IMG/VR virus record: IMGVR_UViG_3300049846_001455
Span: 1-23,550 of that record
DNA: 23,550 nucleotides
Source: a virus
Direction: 5' to 3' (one strand)
The notes under the pieces are model-generated. The model had not been told where the DNA came from, did not search any database, and saw only the letters and a program-made list of their open reading frames with translations. Position 1 is the first letter of the stretch. Every line of letters starts with the position of its first letter. A program made the position numbers and the translations under genes. Positions 15,761 to 21,541 of this stretch are shown here, in pieces.

Positions 15761-16525
15761 TTACATTGTGGCTTGCAAAAGTTCAAAAGGCGAGAACTTC
15801 GATTGGAAATGAGCCATCTCTTTTGAATTATCGTAGCCTTTACCCATGGTTTTCGAGCCAAAGTGTAAGGCAAAAGCATTCGTATTCACAAACGTGGCTA
15901 TTCCGTGCAATGCGGCGCGCATGCAAAAATCAATGTCGTTATGACTTCGGTCAAGGAGTGGATCAAGCCTTCCTAGTTTCTTCCAGACAGCAACAGGGAT
16001 GAACGGGCAGATAAAACTTACCCAAGGCATTCGGTAGTGGATGCCAAAATAGGGCGAATAATATTTCAAGAATTCGAAATCTATATCTTCAAACTCATAA
16101 CCTGTTTGCTTGTACGGTATCTGCCCGATGAAACGAGTGCCGTGCTCATTGTTAGAAAGGGGGGATAAAATGATTGGCTGCTTTTGTAGCGTTCTAAAGT
16201 AAAGATTCTCCATCTCCTCGACCGATCTTTGAGTCAAATAAACGTCATTAGACATGAGCGCCGTCAATTCTGTGTCGGGCTGCAAGTGATCAAGGAAGTA
16301 TTCGACTTTCTTTGATGCGTTATCGAGTGCTTTATCGATGTGAAGAATCGCTCCTGGAATAGAATCGACCAATCTTATCATTTCATTACTTACCTGATCT
16401 GTAGAGCTAACTACAGTGAGGAGTGGCAGAGACGTTTGAAGCTTAATGGATTCTATAGCTTTAAGCGTATACTTTTCGGTCTCTAGCTTATGATGGCTGA
16501 TTATTATCTCGGTTTTCGATTTCAT
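15761..16525 (-). CDS. GT2-type glycosyltransferase (254 aa)
   Basis: The GT-A layout is recognisable. There is an N-terminal strand (TEIIISHHKLE), a helix with SIKLQT, a strand (LLTVVSSTD), and the metal-site region ALMSNDVYLT (residues 89-98) in the DXD position. Near the C-terminus, HNDIDFCMRAALHG (195-208) and ALHFGSKT (219-226) match the acceptor/catalytic segment of rhamnosyltransferase-like GT2 enzymes. Donor and acceptor cannot be told. It lies between small virion genes and a basic protein, inside the cassette that splits the terminase gene. It may modify virion proteins or host surface glycans. The ribosome binding site is AGGAT, and its start overlaps the preceding gene by 38 bases. 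Confidence 0.85.
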   Translation of the reverse strand: MKSKTEIIISHHKLETEKYTLKAIESIKLQTSLPLLTVVSSTDQVSNEMIRLVDSIPGAILHIDKALDNASKKVEYFLDHLQPDTELTALMSNDVYLTQRSVEEMENLYFRTLQKQPIILSPLSNNEHGTRFIGQIPYKQTGYEFEDIDFEFLKYYSPYFGIHYRMPWVSFICPFIPVAVWKKLGRLDPLLDRSHNDIDFCMRAALHGIATFVNTNAFALHFGSKTMGKGYDNSKEMAHFQSKFSPFELLQATM

Positions 16526-16736
16526 GAAAAATCCTGATTATCGGCAAATGAAATAATTCAAGTATAAACCCACCAACAGTCGTTTTCTTAACTTGTTTCT
16601 TCAACTGCTTCAAATGAGTTTTATTTTTTGCTGGCAACAATGGTTCTAGTTGTTTGGCGCACCAATCCCGATACTCTTGTGTTTTTTTATATTTCCTAAT
16701 TTTTTCGCGCATTCGAGTGCTATATTTCTTTTTCAT
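16488..16736 (-). CDS. Small basic protein overlapping the terminase ATPase half (82 aa)
   Basis: Starts 17 bases inside the end of the terminase ATPase gene in another frame. It is strongly basic at the N-terminus (MKKKYSTRMREKIRKYKKTQ) with helical character and a second Lys cluster (HLKQLKKQVKKTT). A hydrophobic stretch then follows (VGGFILELFHLPIIRIF). This could bind nucleic acid or membrane. It is the first gene of the cassette that separates the two terminase halves. No homing-endonuclease motif (LAGLIDADG, GIY-YIG, HNH) is visible. Function unknown. Confidence 0.6.
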   Translation of the reverse strand: MKKKYSTRMREKIRKYKKTQEYRDWCAKQLEPLLPAKNKTHLKQLKKQVKKTTVGGFILELFHLPIIRIFHEIENRDNNQPS

Positions 16737-17418
16737 TTTCTATTTCGTTTTCTAATATATATCCGATTACATCTAGCGCAGAATATCTCGTTCCAATGAC
16801 AACTAATGTGCCCTCTGGCTCGAGAATACTAATATTAAGCCGGTAGTGGTCAAGGACCTTTTGACAGCCCTCAGGTGTTGCGGAATTTTTATCTGTATTT
16901 AGGTCATCGGCGATAATGGTATCAAAATGAGCCCCAGTCTTATTCGCTTCAATTCCAGATGCAACCACAGAGGGTTCTCTGACGTTTGCTGTGCGATTAG
17001 CTAGGGTTATTTCGCCTTCCCCCCAAGGTATTCCGCGAAGATCACCAAATAAATCCATCATCAATGGTTTTTCGAATATTGTTCTAATTTGTTTGATCCA
17101 ATTCTTACTATTTGCGTATTTCTCACTATCGATAAGGATTCGAAGATTCGGATTGCGCAACAAAAGCCAAACAGAATAAGCAACAACACCGATGGAGCTT
17201 TTAAATGTTCCCCGTGGCATTACAATGAGCTTACGTTTTGTCTCACTCTCAAGGTTCTCGATCATATCGCCATGAGTGCGCCAAGTGATTTCATTAAAGC
17301 CGCAAAGGTATTTTGCAGTCATGTAGAGTGAGCTTTTAAACTCATCGCGTAGGAGTTCTTTGTGTATTTCATGATCTATTTCTGAACTATTTGGAATTTC
17401 CGGAAGGTTGGTTTCCAT
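16720..17418 (-). CDS. Terminase large subunit, N-terminal ATPase half
   Basis: The 232-aa protein holds the packaging motor ATPase: Walker A MPRGTFKSS (residues 67-75), Walker B with TIIADD (167-172), and the coupling motif VVIGTRYS (206-213). It stops shortly after GYILENE, where a full terminase would continue into the nuclease domain; that remainder is encoded at 10318-11115. The frame also offers TTG 17421, but ATG 17418 has AGAGG 7 bases upstream and overlaps the preceding stop (TGATG), so it is preferred. The ATPase core is intact, so it probably works with the separately made nuclease half. Whether they assemble is not shown by the sequence. Confidence 0.9.
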   Translation of the reverse strand: METNLPEIPNSSEIDHEIHKELLRDEFKSSLYMTAKYLCGFNEITWRTHGDMIENLESETKRKLIVMPRGTFKSSIGVVAYSVWLLLRNPNLRILIDSEKYANSKNWIKQIRTIFEKPLMMDLFGDLRGIPWGEGEITLANRTANVREPSVVASGIEANKTGAHFDTIIADDLNTDKNSATPEGCQKVLDHYRLNISILEPEGTLVVIGTRYSALDVIGYILENEIENEKEI

Positions 17419-17636
17419 CAATTACCTCTGCGATTTGACCAGATAACAACGCAAAACCATACCAACGTGAGGAAAATTGGCATTGAATAGAATACGACGA
17501 TGTCCCAAGAAATGACAGGTTTTGATAACTGAACTTTTAACAAATGCAGGACCCACACGGTCGAAGATACAAATTGAAAAATAAGAACAATAGCGATCAA
17601 GACTCCGGCAATTTTTGCCCTTTTTTCTCTGTGCAA
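17418..17636 (-). CDS. Small protein with two membrane helices (72 aa), holin-like
   Basis: After a basic N-terminus (MHREKRAK) come a hydrophobic segment (IAGVLIAIVLIFQFVSSTVWVLHLL), a short polar loop and a second hydrophobic segment (WDIVVFYSMPIFLTLVWFCVVIW), ending in basic SNRRGN. Two helices with charged ends fit small holins or other inner-membrane phage proteins. It overlaps the terminase ATPase start by 1 base. No endolysin gene is visible in the window, so a lysis role is only a suggestion. Confidence 0.65.
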   Translation of the reverse strand: MHREKRAKIAGVLIAIVLIFQFVSSTVWVLHLLKVQLSKPVISWDIVVFYSMPIFLTLVWFCVVIWSNRRGN

Positions 17637-17646
17637 TTTATAACTC

Positions 17647-17892
17647 CTATTTTTTGGAGCTTAGCAGTCTAAGAATTTCTTTCAAATCTTTCTGCGTTTC
17701 GGCCTGTGCTTCCTGGAGATTCTTAACAATTGCATCGAACTCGTCGCGTCCGACGTGTTTGTTAAAAGTCACCCAGACCCGTTCGATATCTCTTTCAACT
17801 GAGGAGAGTCGGGCTGTGAGGATTCCCCAGGTGACTCCAGCGGAGACGACGGCGGCAATGACTGCGATGAAGTCTGAAGGGTTTGCAAACAT
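17647..17892 (-). CDS. Small membrane protein with coiled-coil tail (81 aa)
   Basis: An N-terminal membrane helix (FIAVIAAVVSAGVTWGILTA) is followed by a charged helical tail with heptad character (LSSVERDIERVWVTFNKHVG, IVKNLQEAQAETQKDLKEIL). This layout, with a single helix and cytoplasmic coiled coil, resembles haemolysin XhlA-like or holin-accessory proteins. It overlaps the end of the 144-aa gene by 124 bases in another frame. No strong ribosome binding site is visible. Paired with the 72-aa two-helix protein it could form a holin system; this is inference. Confidence 0.6.
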   Translation of the reverse strand: MFANPSDFIAVIAAVVSAGVTWGILTARLSSVERDIERVWVTFNKHVGRDEFDAIVKNLQEAQAETQKDLKEILRLLSSKK

Positions 17893-18203
17893 TCTTGTTT
17901 TATTTTCTCAGCCGTAATTTGTTTAAGCAAAGAAATATTCTGCTCGCTCATTTCTGTGTTCATCTCAGTGCTGATGGTAGTGCTTTGTAACGAGGGTGGT
18001 TTTTGTAACCCGTACTCCATCAATTTATGAAGCATTGCTATTTTCAACGCTAGTTGCTGATTGTCCGATTCATCAAGTTGGTTGTATAAACGCCACCACT
18101 CGCCAGCGGCGTCGAGACCTAAATCATCAAGACGTCCCCAGAATTCGATTGATCGTTTTGCAGGGTTCCAACCCCCATTTCGTTTTTTGTGATGAAATCC
18201 CAT
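17769..18203 (-). CDS. Possible terminase small subunit or DNA-binding protein (144 aa)
   Basis: The N-terminal ~75 residues form a helical, Trp-containing domain (NGGWNPAKRSIEFWGRLDDL, AAGEWWRLYNQLDE, LALKIAMLHKLMEYGL). The second half is Ser/Pro/Gln-rich and probably disordered, and overlaps the membrane-protein gene. Its position before the large terminase suggests the small terminase subunit, which recognises DNA for packaging, but no helix-turn-helix can be asserted. No Shine-Dalgarno sequence lies before the ATG. The next in-frame ATG is at about residue 57, so the start is not confirmed. Confidence 0.55.
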   Translation of the reverse strand: MGFHHKKRNGGWNPAKRSIEFWGRLDDLGLDAAGEWWRLYNQLDESDNQQLALKIAMLHKLMEYGLQKPPSLQSTTISTEMNTEMSEQNISLLKQITAEKIKQECLQTLQTSSQSLPPSSPLESPGESSQPDSPQLKEISNGSG

Positions 18204-18217
18204 ATATAGTTTAATAA

Positions 18218-18237
18218 AAACAAATTAAGTCAAGTAT
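18218..18237 (-). repeat. Intergenic repeat R1, copy 1 (TTGACT-containing)
   Basis: On the minus strand it reads TACTTGACTTAATTTGTTT. A near-identical element lies at 19237-19255 with one base fewer. TTGACT matches a -35 hexamer, and downstream AT-rich sequence (TATATA, 19 bases on) is a weak -10. It sits just before the 144-aa gene and may be a leftward promoter or protein-binding site. Confidence 0.5.
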
Positions 18238-18238
18238 T

Positions 18239-18349
18239 CTACATCGCGCCGCAATAATCATGAAATGGTTTTAAAACATATTCATAGAATATATCTGCGT
18301 GGGCTGCATTGATAAGAAACCAATCGCTTTCAATCTGTAGCCATATCAT
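18239..18349 (-). CDS. Very small hypothetical protein (36 aa)
   Basis: The ATG at 18349 has a strong AAGGAG ribosome binding site 7 bases upstream. The product begins MIWLQIESDWFLINAAHADI and ends DYCGAM. It is aromatic-rich with no clear membrane helix. It begins just downstream of the tRNA-like gene and ends 35 bases before the 144-aa gene, consistent with one leftward transcript from which the tRNA would be processed. Function unknown. Confidence 0.5.
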   Translation of the reverse strand: MIWLQIESDWFLINAAHADIFYEYVLKPFHDYCGAM

Positions 18350-18368
18350 GAAACAACTCCTTTTTCAG

Positions 18369-18452
18369 GCGCCTCGGAGGGACTCGAACCCCCACGGTCT
18401 TCCCAAGTTACGTGGACTTTGGGAGTGCCCTACCTACTTAGGCGACGAGGCA
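18369..18452 (-). tRNA. tRNA-like gene with abnormal anticodon arm
   Basis: Acceptor strands TGCCTCG and CGAGGCG pair over 7 positions (one T-G). A D-arm (GCC, loop with AAGTAGGTAG, GGC) and a canonical T-arm (GGGGG, loop TTCGAGT, CCCTC) are present. No CCA is encoded. The centre does not give a normal anticodon stem. The best pairing is TCCCAA with TTGGGA enclosing a 12-base loop, or an 8-bp stem with one bulged A and loop CCACGTA. The second would present ACG (Arg) but lacks U33. A CTCCCAA loop (CCC, Gly) with a mismatched stem is another possibility. Amino acid identity is unassigned; it may be degenerate or atypical. Confidence 0.6.
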
Positions 18453-18460
18453 ATTACAGT

Positions 18461-18676
18461 TTAATGCATGCGCCCGATTCTTCGGCGTATTACTTTGGGC
18501 GATATTTTCTTTGAAACTGATGTGACTTTCTTGATGACCTCTAACGCCTGTTTTTCAAGCTCAGGGCTATTTTCTGCCTCAGCAATAGCCAAGCGCACGC
18601 ATTTGCCACACAAGGCTGCTCCGTTGATCTTAGTGCGCAATCCGCAGCGTTTACAGTAGGTAACTTCATCTTTCAT
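18461..18676 (-). CDS. Small zinc-ribbon protein (71 aa)
   Basis: Two CxxC pairs (C8-x2-C11 and C23-x2-C26) in YCKRCGLRTKINGAALCGKC form a treble-clef or zinc-ribbon type site. The rest is a helical region (LAIAEAENSPELEKQALEVIKKV) and a basic C-terminus (KKISPKVIRRRIGRMH) suited to nucleic-acid contact. The start overlaps the stop of the 32-aa membrane peptide gene (ATGA). Regulatory or DNA-binding function is inferred from the zinc site and basic tail; no specific family is recognised. Confidence 0.7.
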   Translation of the reverse strand: MKDEVTYCKRCGLRTKINGAALCGKCVRLAIAEAENSPELEKQALEVIKKVTSVSKKISPKVIRRRIGRMH

Positions 18677-18771
18677 TTCAAACCCGTCAGATCAGCAAGC
18701 CATAGAAATAGCAGGCCAGCAATGAAAGAAAACCAGAATGCCAAAATTAGGTCCCACCACCTAGGCCTCAT
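18673..18771 (-). CDS. Very small single-helix membrane peptide (32 aa)
   Basis: The ATG at 18771 opens a short frame: a basic/aromatic start (MRPRWWD), a hydrophobic helix (LILAFWFSFIAGLLFLWLA) and a short polar end. The stop overlaps the start of the zinc-ribbon gene (ATGA), which supports translation. No Shine-Dalgarno sequence is visible. The 15-base TTGACCGTTTGACGC repeat lies just upstream and may include its promoter (TTGACT, 16-base spacer, CAGAAT). Function unknown. Confidence 0.45.
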   Translation of the reverse strand: MRPRWWDLILAFWFSFIAGLLFLWLADLTGLK

Positions 18772-18786
18772 AAAATAAATTCTGAG

Positions 18787-18801
18787 GCGTCAAACGGTCA
18801 A
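18787..18801 (-). repeat. 15-base repeat R2, copy 1
   Basis: On the minus strand TTGACCGTTTGACGC, identical to 21542-21556. It contains two TTGAC half-sites 8 bases apart, and here a third (TTGACT) lies immediately before. It is either a promoter -35 array or an operator of direct repeats in front of the 32-aa gene. Confidence 0.6.
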
Positions 18802-18802
18802 G

Positions 18803-18973
18803 TCAAGGGGTAACCCTATCCGCGATAAAATCAATGGCGTCTGAGACCTTATGGAGCGCCTGGGAAGACCCAAAAGTATTATCCCTGATGTCAGATAGAT
18901 TTTTATTAAGATCATTGAGCGCGTTTTTGAGATTATCCAAAGCAGCAAGTAAGTTGATTTCAAATTCAGTCAT
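18803..18973 (-). CDS. Small helical protein (56 aa)
   Basis: AAGGAG is followed by two in-frame ATGs. The second (18973) is 8 bases from GGAG and is preferred; the first (18979) would add two residues. The product (MTEFEINLLAALDNLKNALN...) has Leu/Asn heptads through LNDLNKNLSDIRDN, suggesting a short coiled coil, and ends DFIADRVTP. The stop lies next to the 15-base repeat. No family is recognised; the strong ribosome binding site supports expression. Confidence 0.6.
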   Translation of the reverse strand: MTEFEINLLAALDNLKNALNDLNKNLSDIRDNTFGSSQALHKVSDAIDFIADRVTP

Positions 18974-19032
18974 AGCCATAACTCCTTGTTTAATATTTAA
19001 ACCATAGAACCACCAGCAACTGGGAGTAAATA

Positions 19033-19053
19033 CTAGAGCGCACTGCGCTCTAG
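19033..19053. repeat. Perfect palindrome, 9-bp arms
   Basis: CTAGAGCGC, spacer ACT, GCGCTCTAG. There is no T tract on either side, so it does not look like an intrinsic terminator. A shorter relative (AGCGC ACA GCGCT) occurs at 21557-21569 in the divergent control region. Confidence 0.7.
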
Positions 19054-19236
19054 CTAAGAAGGTACGCTCGTGCTTCTTCTAGTACTCATCTTTTATTTTT
19101 ATAAAATATATATATATGTATCTAAAAAGAAAAAAGACAAAAAACATGATCTATAAAGTTGAAATCATTGAAAAATATTCCATTTCAGAAAAAGGGAAAT
19201 GAAACCCGAAAAAACGTAGGTTTTCATTAATACCCG

Positions 19237-19255
19237 AAACAAATTAGTCAAGAAT
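19237..19255 (-). repeat. Intergenic repeat R1, copy 2
   Basis: On the minus strand it reads TATTCTTGACTAATTTGTTT around this position, matching 18218-18237 except for one missing base and one substitution. It lies about 55 bases after the prim-pol stop and could be a leftward promoter element (TTGACT). Confidence 0.5.
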
Positions 19256-19275
19256 AGGCATATTTTTGCGCACTT

Positions 19276-19295
19276 TGCGTTCCAAAAGGAACGCA
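19276..19295. repeat. Perfect 8-bp hairpin after the prim-pol gene
   Basis: TGCGTTCC, loop AAAA, GGAACGCA. On the minus strand it follows the prim-pol stop by 11 bases, but the T run lies before rather than after the stem, so it is not a canonical terminator. It could stabilise the mRNA 3' end or act in the DNA as a protein site. Confidence 0.6.
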
Positions 19296-19306
19296 GAAAA
19301 AACGCA

Positions 19307-21388
19307 CTATTTTAGGCAAATTTTTCTTTCATGGGTCACCTTCGTCAAAACTCCCCGAAGGTCTAGAAGCGTTAAAGCTTCGTTTAATAATTTAAGGTCA
19401 GTATCTTTAAATCGGTTATAGAATTTCTTAAAGCCAATGAAATTCTTTTCCGGCGTAACCTTTCCAGTTTCCCTCAACTGGTTTATAAAAACAAGAATTT
19501 CTTCAGCGACCTTGTTAGCCTGATTTGAGCTTAGACCACCAGTCACCAACAATGCGTTTTCTATTGAAGCAAAGACAAATCCCATCGCGTCATCTAAATG
19601 TTTTTTGATGACTGTAATTTTTTTATCACTATATGAATCTTGAACAGATAAGTCGCTCCAAGCTAACGGTTGAACCAAAATGCAAATCATTTCAAATGCT
19701 CTCGAATACATCATCCTATAGATTGTCGATTTTGAGATATCGTCAACTCTTTGATTGCATTTTTGTCGAATCACTTCTACGTAGCCATCGAGGGAATCCT
19801 CTTTGGATGGCGCAATCGTAGAGCAAAGATTAATCTCGATCGGATTAGGTCGTTGAAGTTCTAACGTTGGTCCATCGCCTATAGGTGCGCTCATTGGGAA
19901 AAAATGCTTTAAAAAATCTGTAATCTCATAGAGATCATTCATGTCTTTTGGGCGTTTCTTACTTGTTGTTTTTTCATTAGCGTAAACGCATAAAAAACGA
20001 GTCAAAAGGCCATTTGCAAGCATTTCATAATTGACGTTTTGGACAAAGACATCGGGCTGTATCGCTGCCATCGTGCAAACCGCAGGGGCAAAGCATCTCC
20101 CCGTTTTTTCCCCCCTTGTCACTGCTTTAGTCCCAGGAAAAAAGCCCCCATTGATTGAAAATATTTTGACGAGCATTAAAGCTGCGCCATGGACTGGAGA
20201 ATTTGAGCCTTTACTCATCTCTCGCATCGGTGCGGAAAATTCATCGAAACAATCCCAACGGAAGCGTTGCTCAGGGAAATCAATCGAGTAAGCAACATCA
20301 GAGACTAGTTTGGCAAGACCGTTTAAATTGTAATGCAAAAATTGTGGGCTTGTTAAAACACTTCGAATAAACCTTTGGGGTGCTTCTTTTCCAAGGCCAG
20401 TGTCGCCCATTAAAAGAACATTTAGTGTCGGCCAACGTCCTTGAAATTTCGTTCTACCGAGTAAAAAAACACAGATCAATTGTATCGCCGCAATATCGCA
20501 GAACGGTTTGACAGGGTCCCAACTCCTAGCCGCTATCCAGTCACTAATTATTTTGAGATTCCCATTTAATTCTGGAAACTGTTTAAGCTGAACTTTTTCA
20601 ATGGGTGTAGGTTCGTCATCTTCAATTTCAATTGATACACGACCAGTTTTTTTTATTGATTTCTCAACTGAAGTCGCAAATCTTAAAGCATTTTCGTACC
20701 CTGTCGCTCCTCGTTTATTTTCTTTTTCATCATAAAATAGGGCATTATCTTTGTGGATGTTCACATCGAATTGCAAAAGTTTTTCCGCTATCTCCTCAAT
20801 AGATTTCCCACTATCGAAAATCATTCCGGAAGCAATTTCTACAAGTCGATTATTTCGGCCTATATCTTTCGTTTTTTCCCCATGAAAAAGTGACTCAATA
20901 TTTTTAATAAAACCGACGCCTGGAAATTCAGGCAATTCATCAATATGACTCGGCAATGCAACCAGACCAGTCCAGCTATAAGGTAGAAGCGTGTCTGGAT
21001 GGATGGTAGGAGGTAAAACGCTTATTGTGCGATCGCTCAAGATTTCGATTTTTAGGTCATGTCTTTTGCAACTCTTAGCTTGTTCATTCCAGCGAAAAAA
21101 TCTTGTCTCCCCTTTTTTTCCTCGTTTTATACAAGGAGAGGCAGGACAAAGCGCGAGGATATTTTCATCATCCGTATCGATATCAATTCCGACGATTTGA
21201 GAGATTTGGCCGCAGACGAGAGCGATACCAAGATCTTCATTATTCGACCACGCGGCACATTCTTTTTCTGTTGCCTTCGTATATTGAAACCGTGACCAAT
21301 CTATCTGCGGGTATTTTTTTCCTTTATCGGTGTAAACAACTGAAAAACCGGCCTCGATGTATTTAAAGTAGTCTATTTTTTTGTGCAT
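19307..21388 (-). CDS. Bifunctional primase-polymerase / helicase replication protein (693 aa)
   Basis: The N-terminal ~150 residues are a prim-pol domain. ALVCGQISQIVGIDIDTDD contains the catalytic D69-x-D71, and KIEILSDRTISVLPPTIHP is the second conserved segment (PP-x-x-HP). The C-terminal part (from about residue 270) resembles DUF3987-type P-loop proteins: LLMGDTGLGKEAPQRF is the Walker A loop (K334, then Glu 335 where Thr or Ser is usual) and RWDCFDEFSA the Walker B (D382, E383). Such proteins prime and unwind DNA for phage replication. The start is fixed by AAGGGG 8 bases before ATG. It is divergent from the recombination genes. Confidence 0.85.
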   Translation of the reverse strand: MHKKIDYFKYIEAGFSVVYTDKGKKYPQIDWSRFQYTKATEKECAAWSNNEDLGIALVCGQISQIVGIDIDTDDENILALCPASPCIKRGKKGETRFFRWNEQAKSCKRHDLKIEILSDRTISVLPPTIHPDTLLPYSWTGLVALPSHIDELPEFPGVGFIKNIESLFHGEKTKDIGRNNRLVEIASGMIFDSGKSIEEIAEKLLQFDVNIHKDNALFYDEKENKRGATGYENALRFATSVEKSIKKTGRVSIEIEDDEPTPIEKVQLKQFPELNGNLKIISDWIAARSWDPVKPFCDIAAIQLICVFLLGRTKFQGRWPTLNVLLMGDTGLGKEAPQRFIRSVLTSPQFLHYNLNGLAKLVSDVAYSIDFPEQRFRWDCFDEFSAPMREMSKGSNSPVHGAALMLVKIFSINGGFFPGTKAVTRGEKTGRCFAPAVCTMAAIQPDVFVQNVNYEMLANGLLTRFLCVYANEKTTSKKRPKDMNDLYEITDFLKHFFPMSAPIGDGPTLELQRPNPIEINLCSTIAPSKEDSLDGYVEVIRQKCNQRVDDISKSTIYRMMYSRAFEMICILVQPLAWSDLSVQDSYSDKKITVIKKHLDDAMGFVFASIENALLVTGGLSSNQANKVAEEILVFINQLRETGKVTPEKNFIGFKKFYNRFKDTDLKLLNEALTLLDLRGVLTKVTHERKICLK

Positions 21389-21417
21389 ATATTTACCCCT
21401 TGTGTTTTAACGAAAAA

Positions 21418-21436
21418 TGATCGAAATTTTAGATCA
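21418..21436. promoter_or_regulatory. Palindromic operator candidate in front of the prim-pol gene
   Basis: TGATC and GATCA are separated by a 9-base AT-rich spacer. The site lies about 30 bases upstream of the prim-pol start, within the expected leader or promoter zone. A repressor or activator site is plausible; no regulator gene is identified in the window. Confidence 0.4.
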
Positions 21437-21462
21437 CTGTTTAGGGGACTTAATTTACCCTG

Positions 21463-21494
21463 GCCGCTAATGAGAGATCAAAGGCGGCTTTTTT
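21463..21494 (+). terminator. Plus-strand intrinsic terminator within the divergent control region
   Basis: GCCGC pairs with GCGGC across a 16-base loop and is followed directly by six T. It would stop rightward transcription about 125 bases before the ATPase start. Either it attenuates a long leader or it insulates the rightward operon. The GGCTTTTTT at 21486-21494 can instead pair with AAAAAAGCC at 21513-21521. Confidence 0.6.
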
Positions 21495-21541
21495 ATTTCT
21501 AAAAACCCCTAGAAAAAAGCCATAATTTGCACAAACACAAA

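Larger units (their letters stand above)
18980..19306. other. Structured non-coding region, candidate origin or control region
   Basis: No supported gene lies in these 327 bases. They contain a perfect 9-bp palindrome (19033-19053), a second hairpin AAGAAG/CTTCTT (19056-19078), and outer arms TACTAG/CTAGTA (19031-19036, 19079-19084) that could close a three-way junction. There is an almost pure AT tract (about 19090-19136), repeat R1 copy 2 (19237-19255) and a perfect 8-bp hairpin TGCGTTCC/GGAACGCA (19276-19295). Palindromes beside an AT-rich stretch next to a prim-pol/helicase gene fit a replication origin, but this is inference. Confidence 0.4.

Noticed and set aside
11116-16736. Group I/II intron or intein as the cause of the terminase split
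   Set aside because: The interval is packed with virion-type genes with their own starts; no intein splice residues at the ends, no homing endonuclease motif and no recognisable intron core were seen.
17419-17421. TTG 17421 as the terminase ATPase start
   Set aside because: The next codon is ATG with a well-placed AGAGG and a TGATG overlap to the upstream gene.
19054-19089. 11-codon minus-strand leader ORF (MSTRRSTSVPS) before the 9-bp palindrome, as an attenuator
   Set aside because: No good ribosome binding site and no T tract after the hairpin; no biosynthetic or regulatory codon run is evident.
19276-19295. Perfect hairpin after the prim-pol gene as an intrinsic terminator
   Set aside because: The T run lies before the stem on the relevant strand and the sequence after it is AAAGTGCGC.
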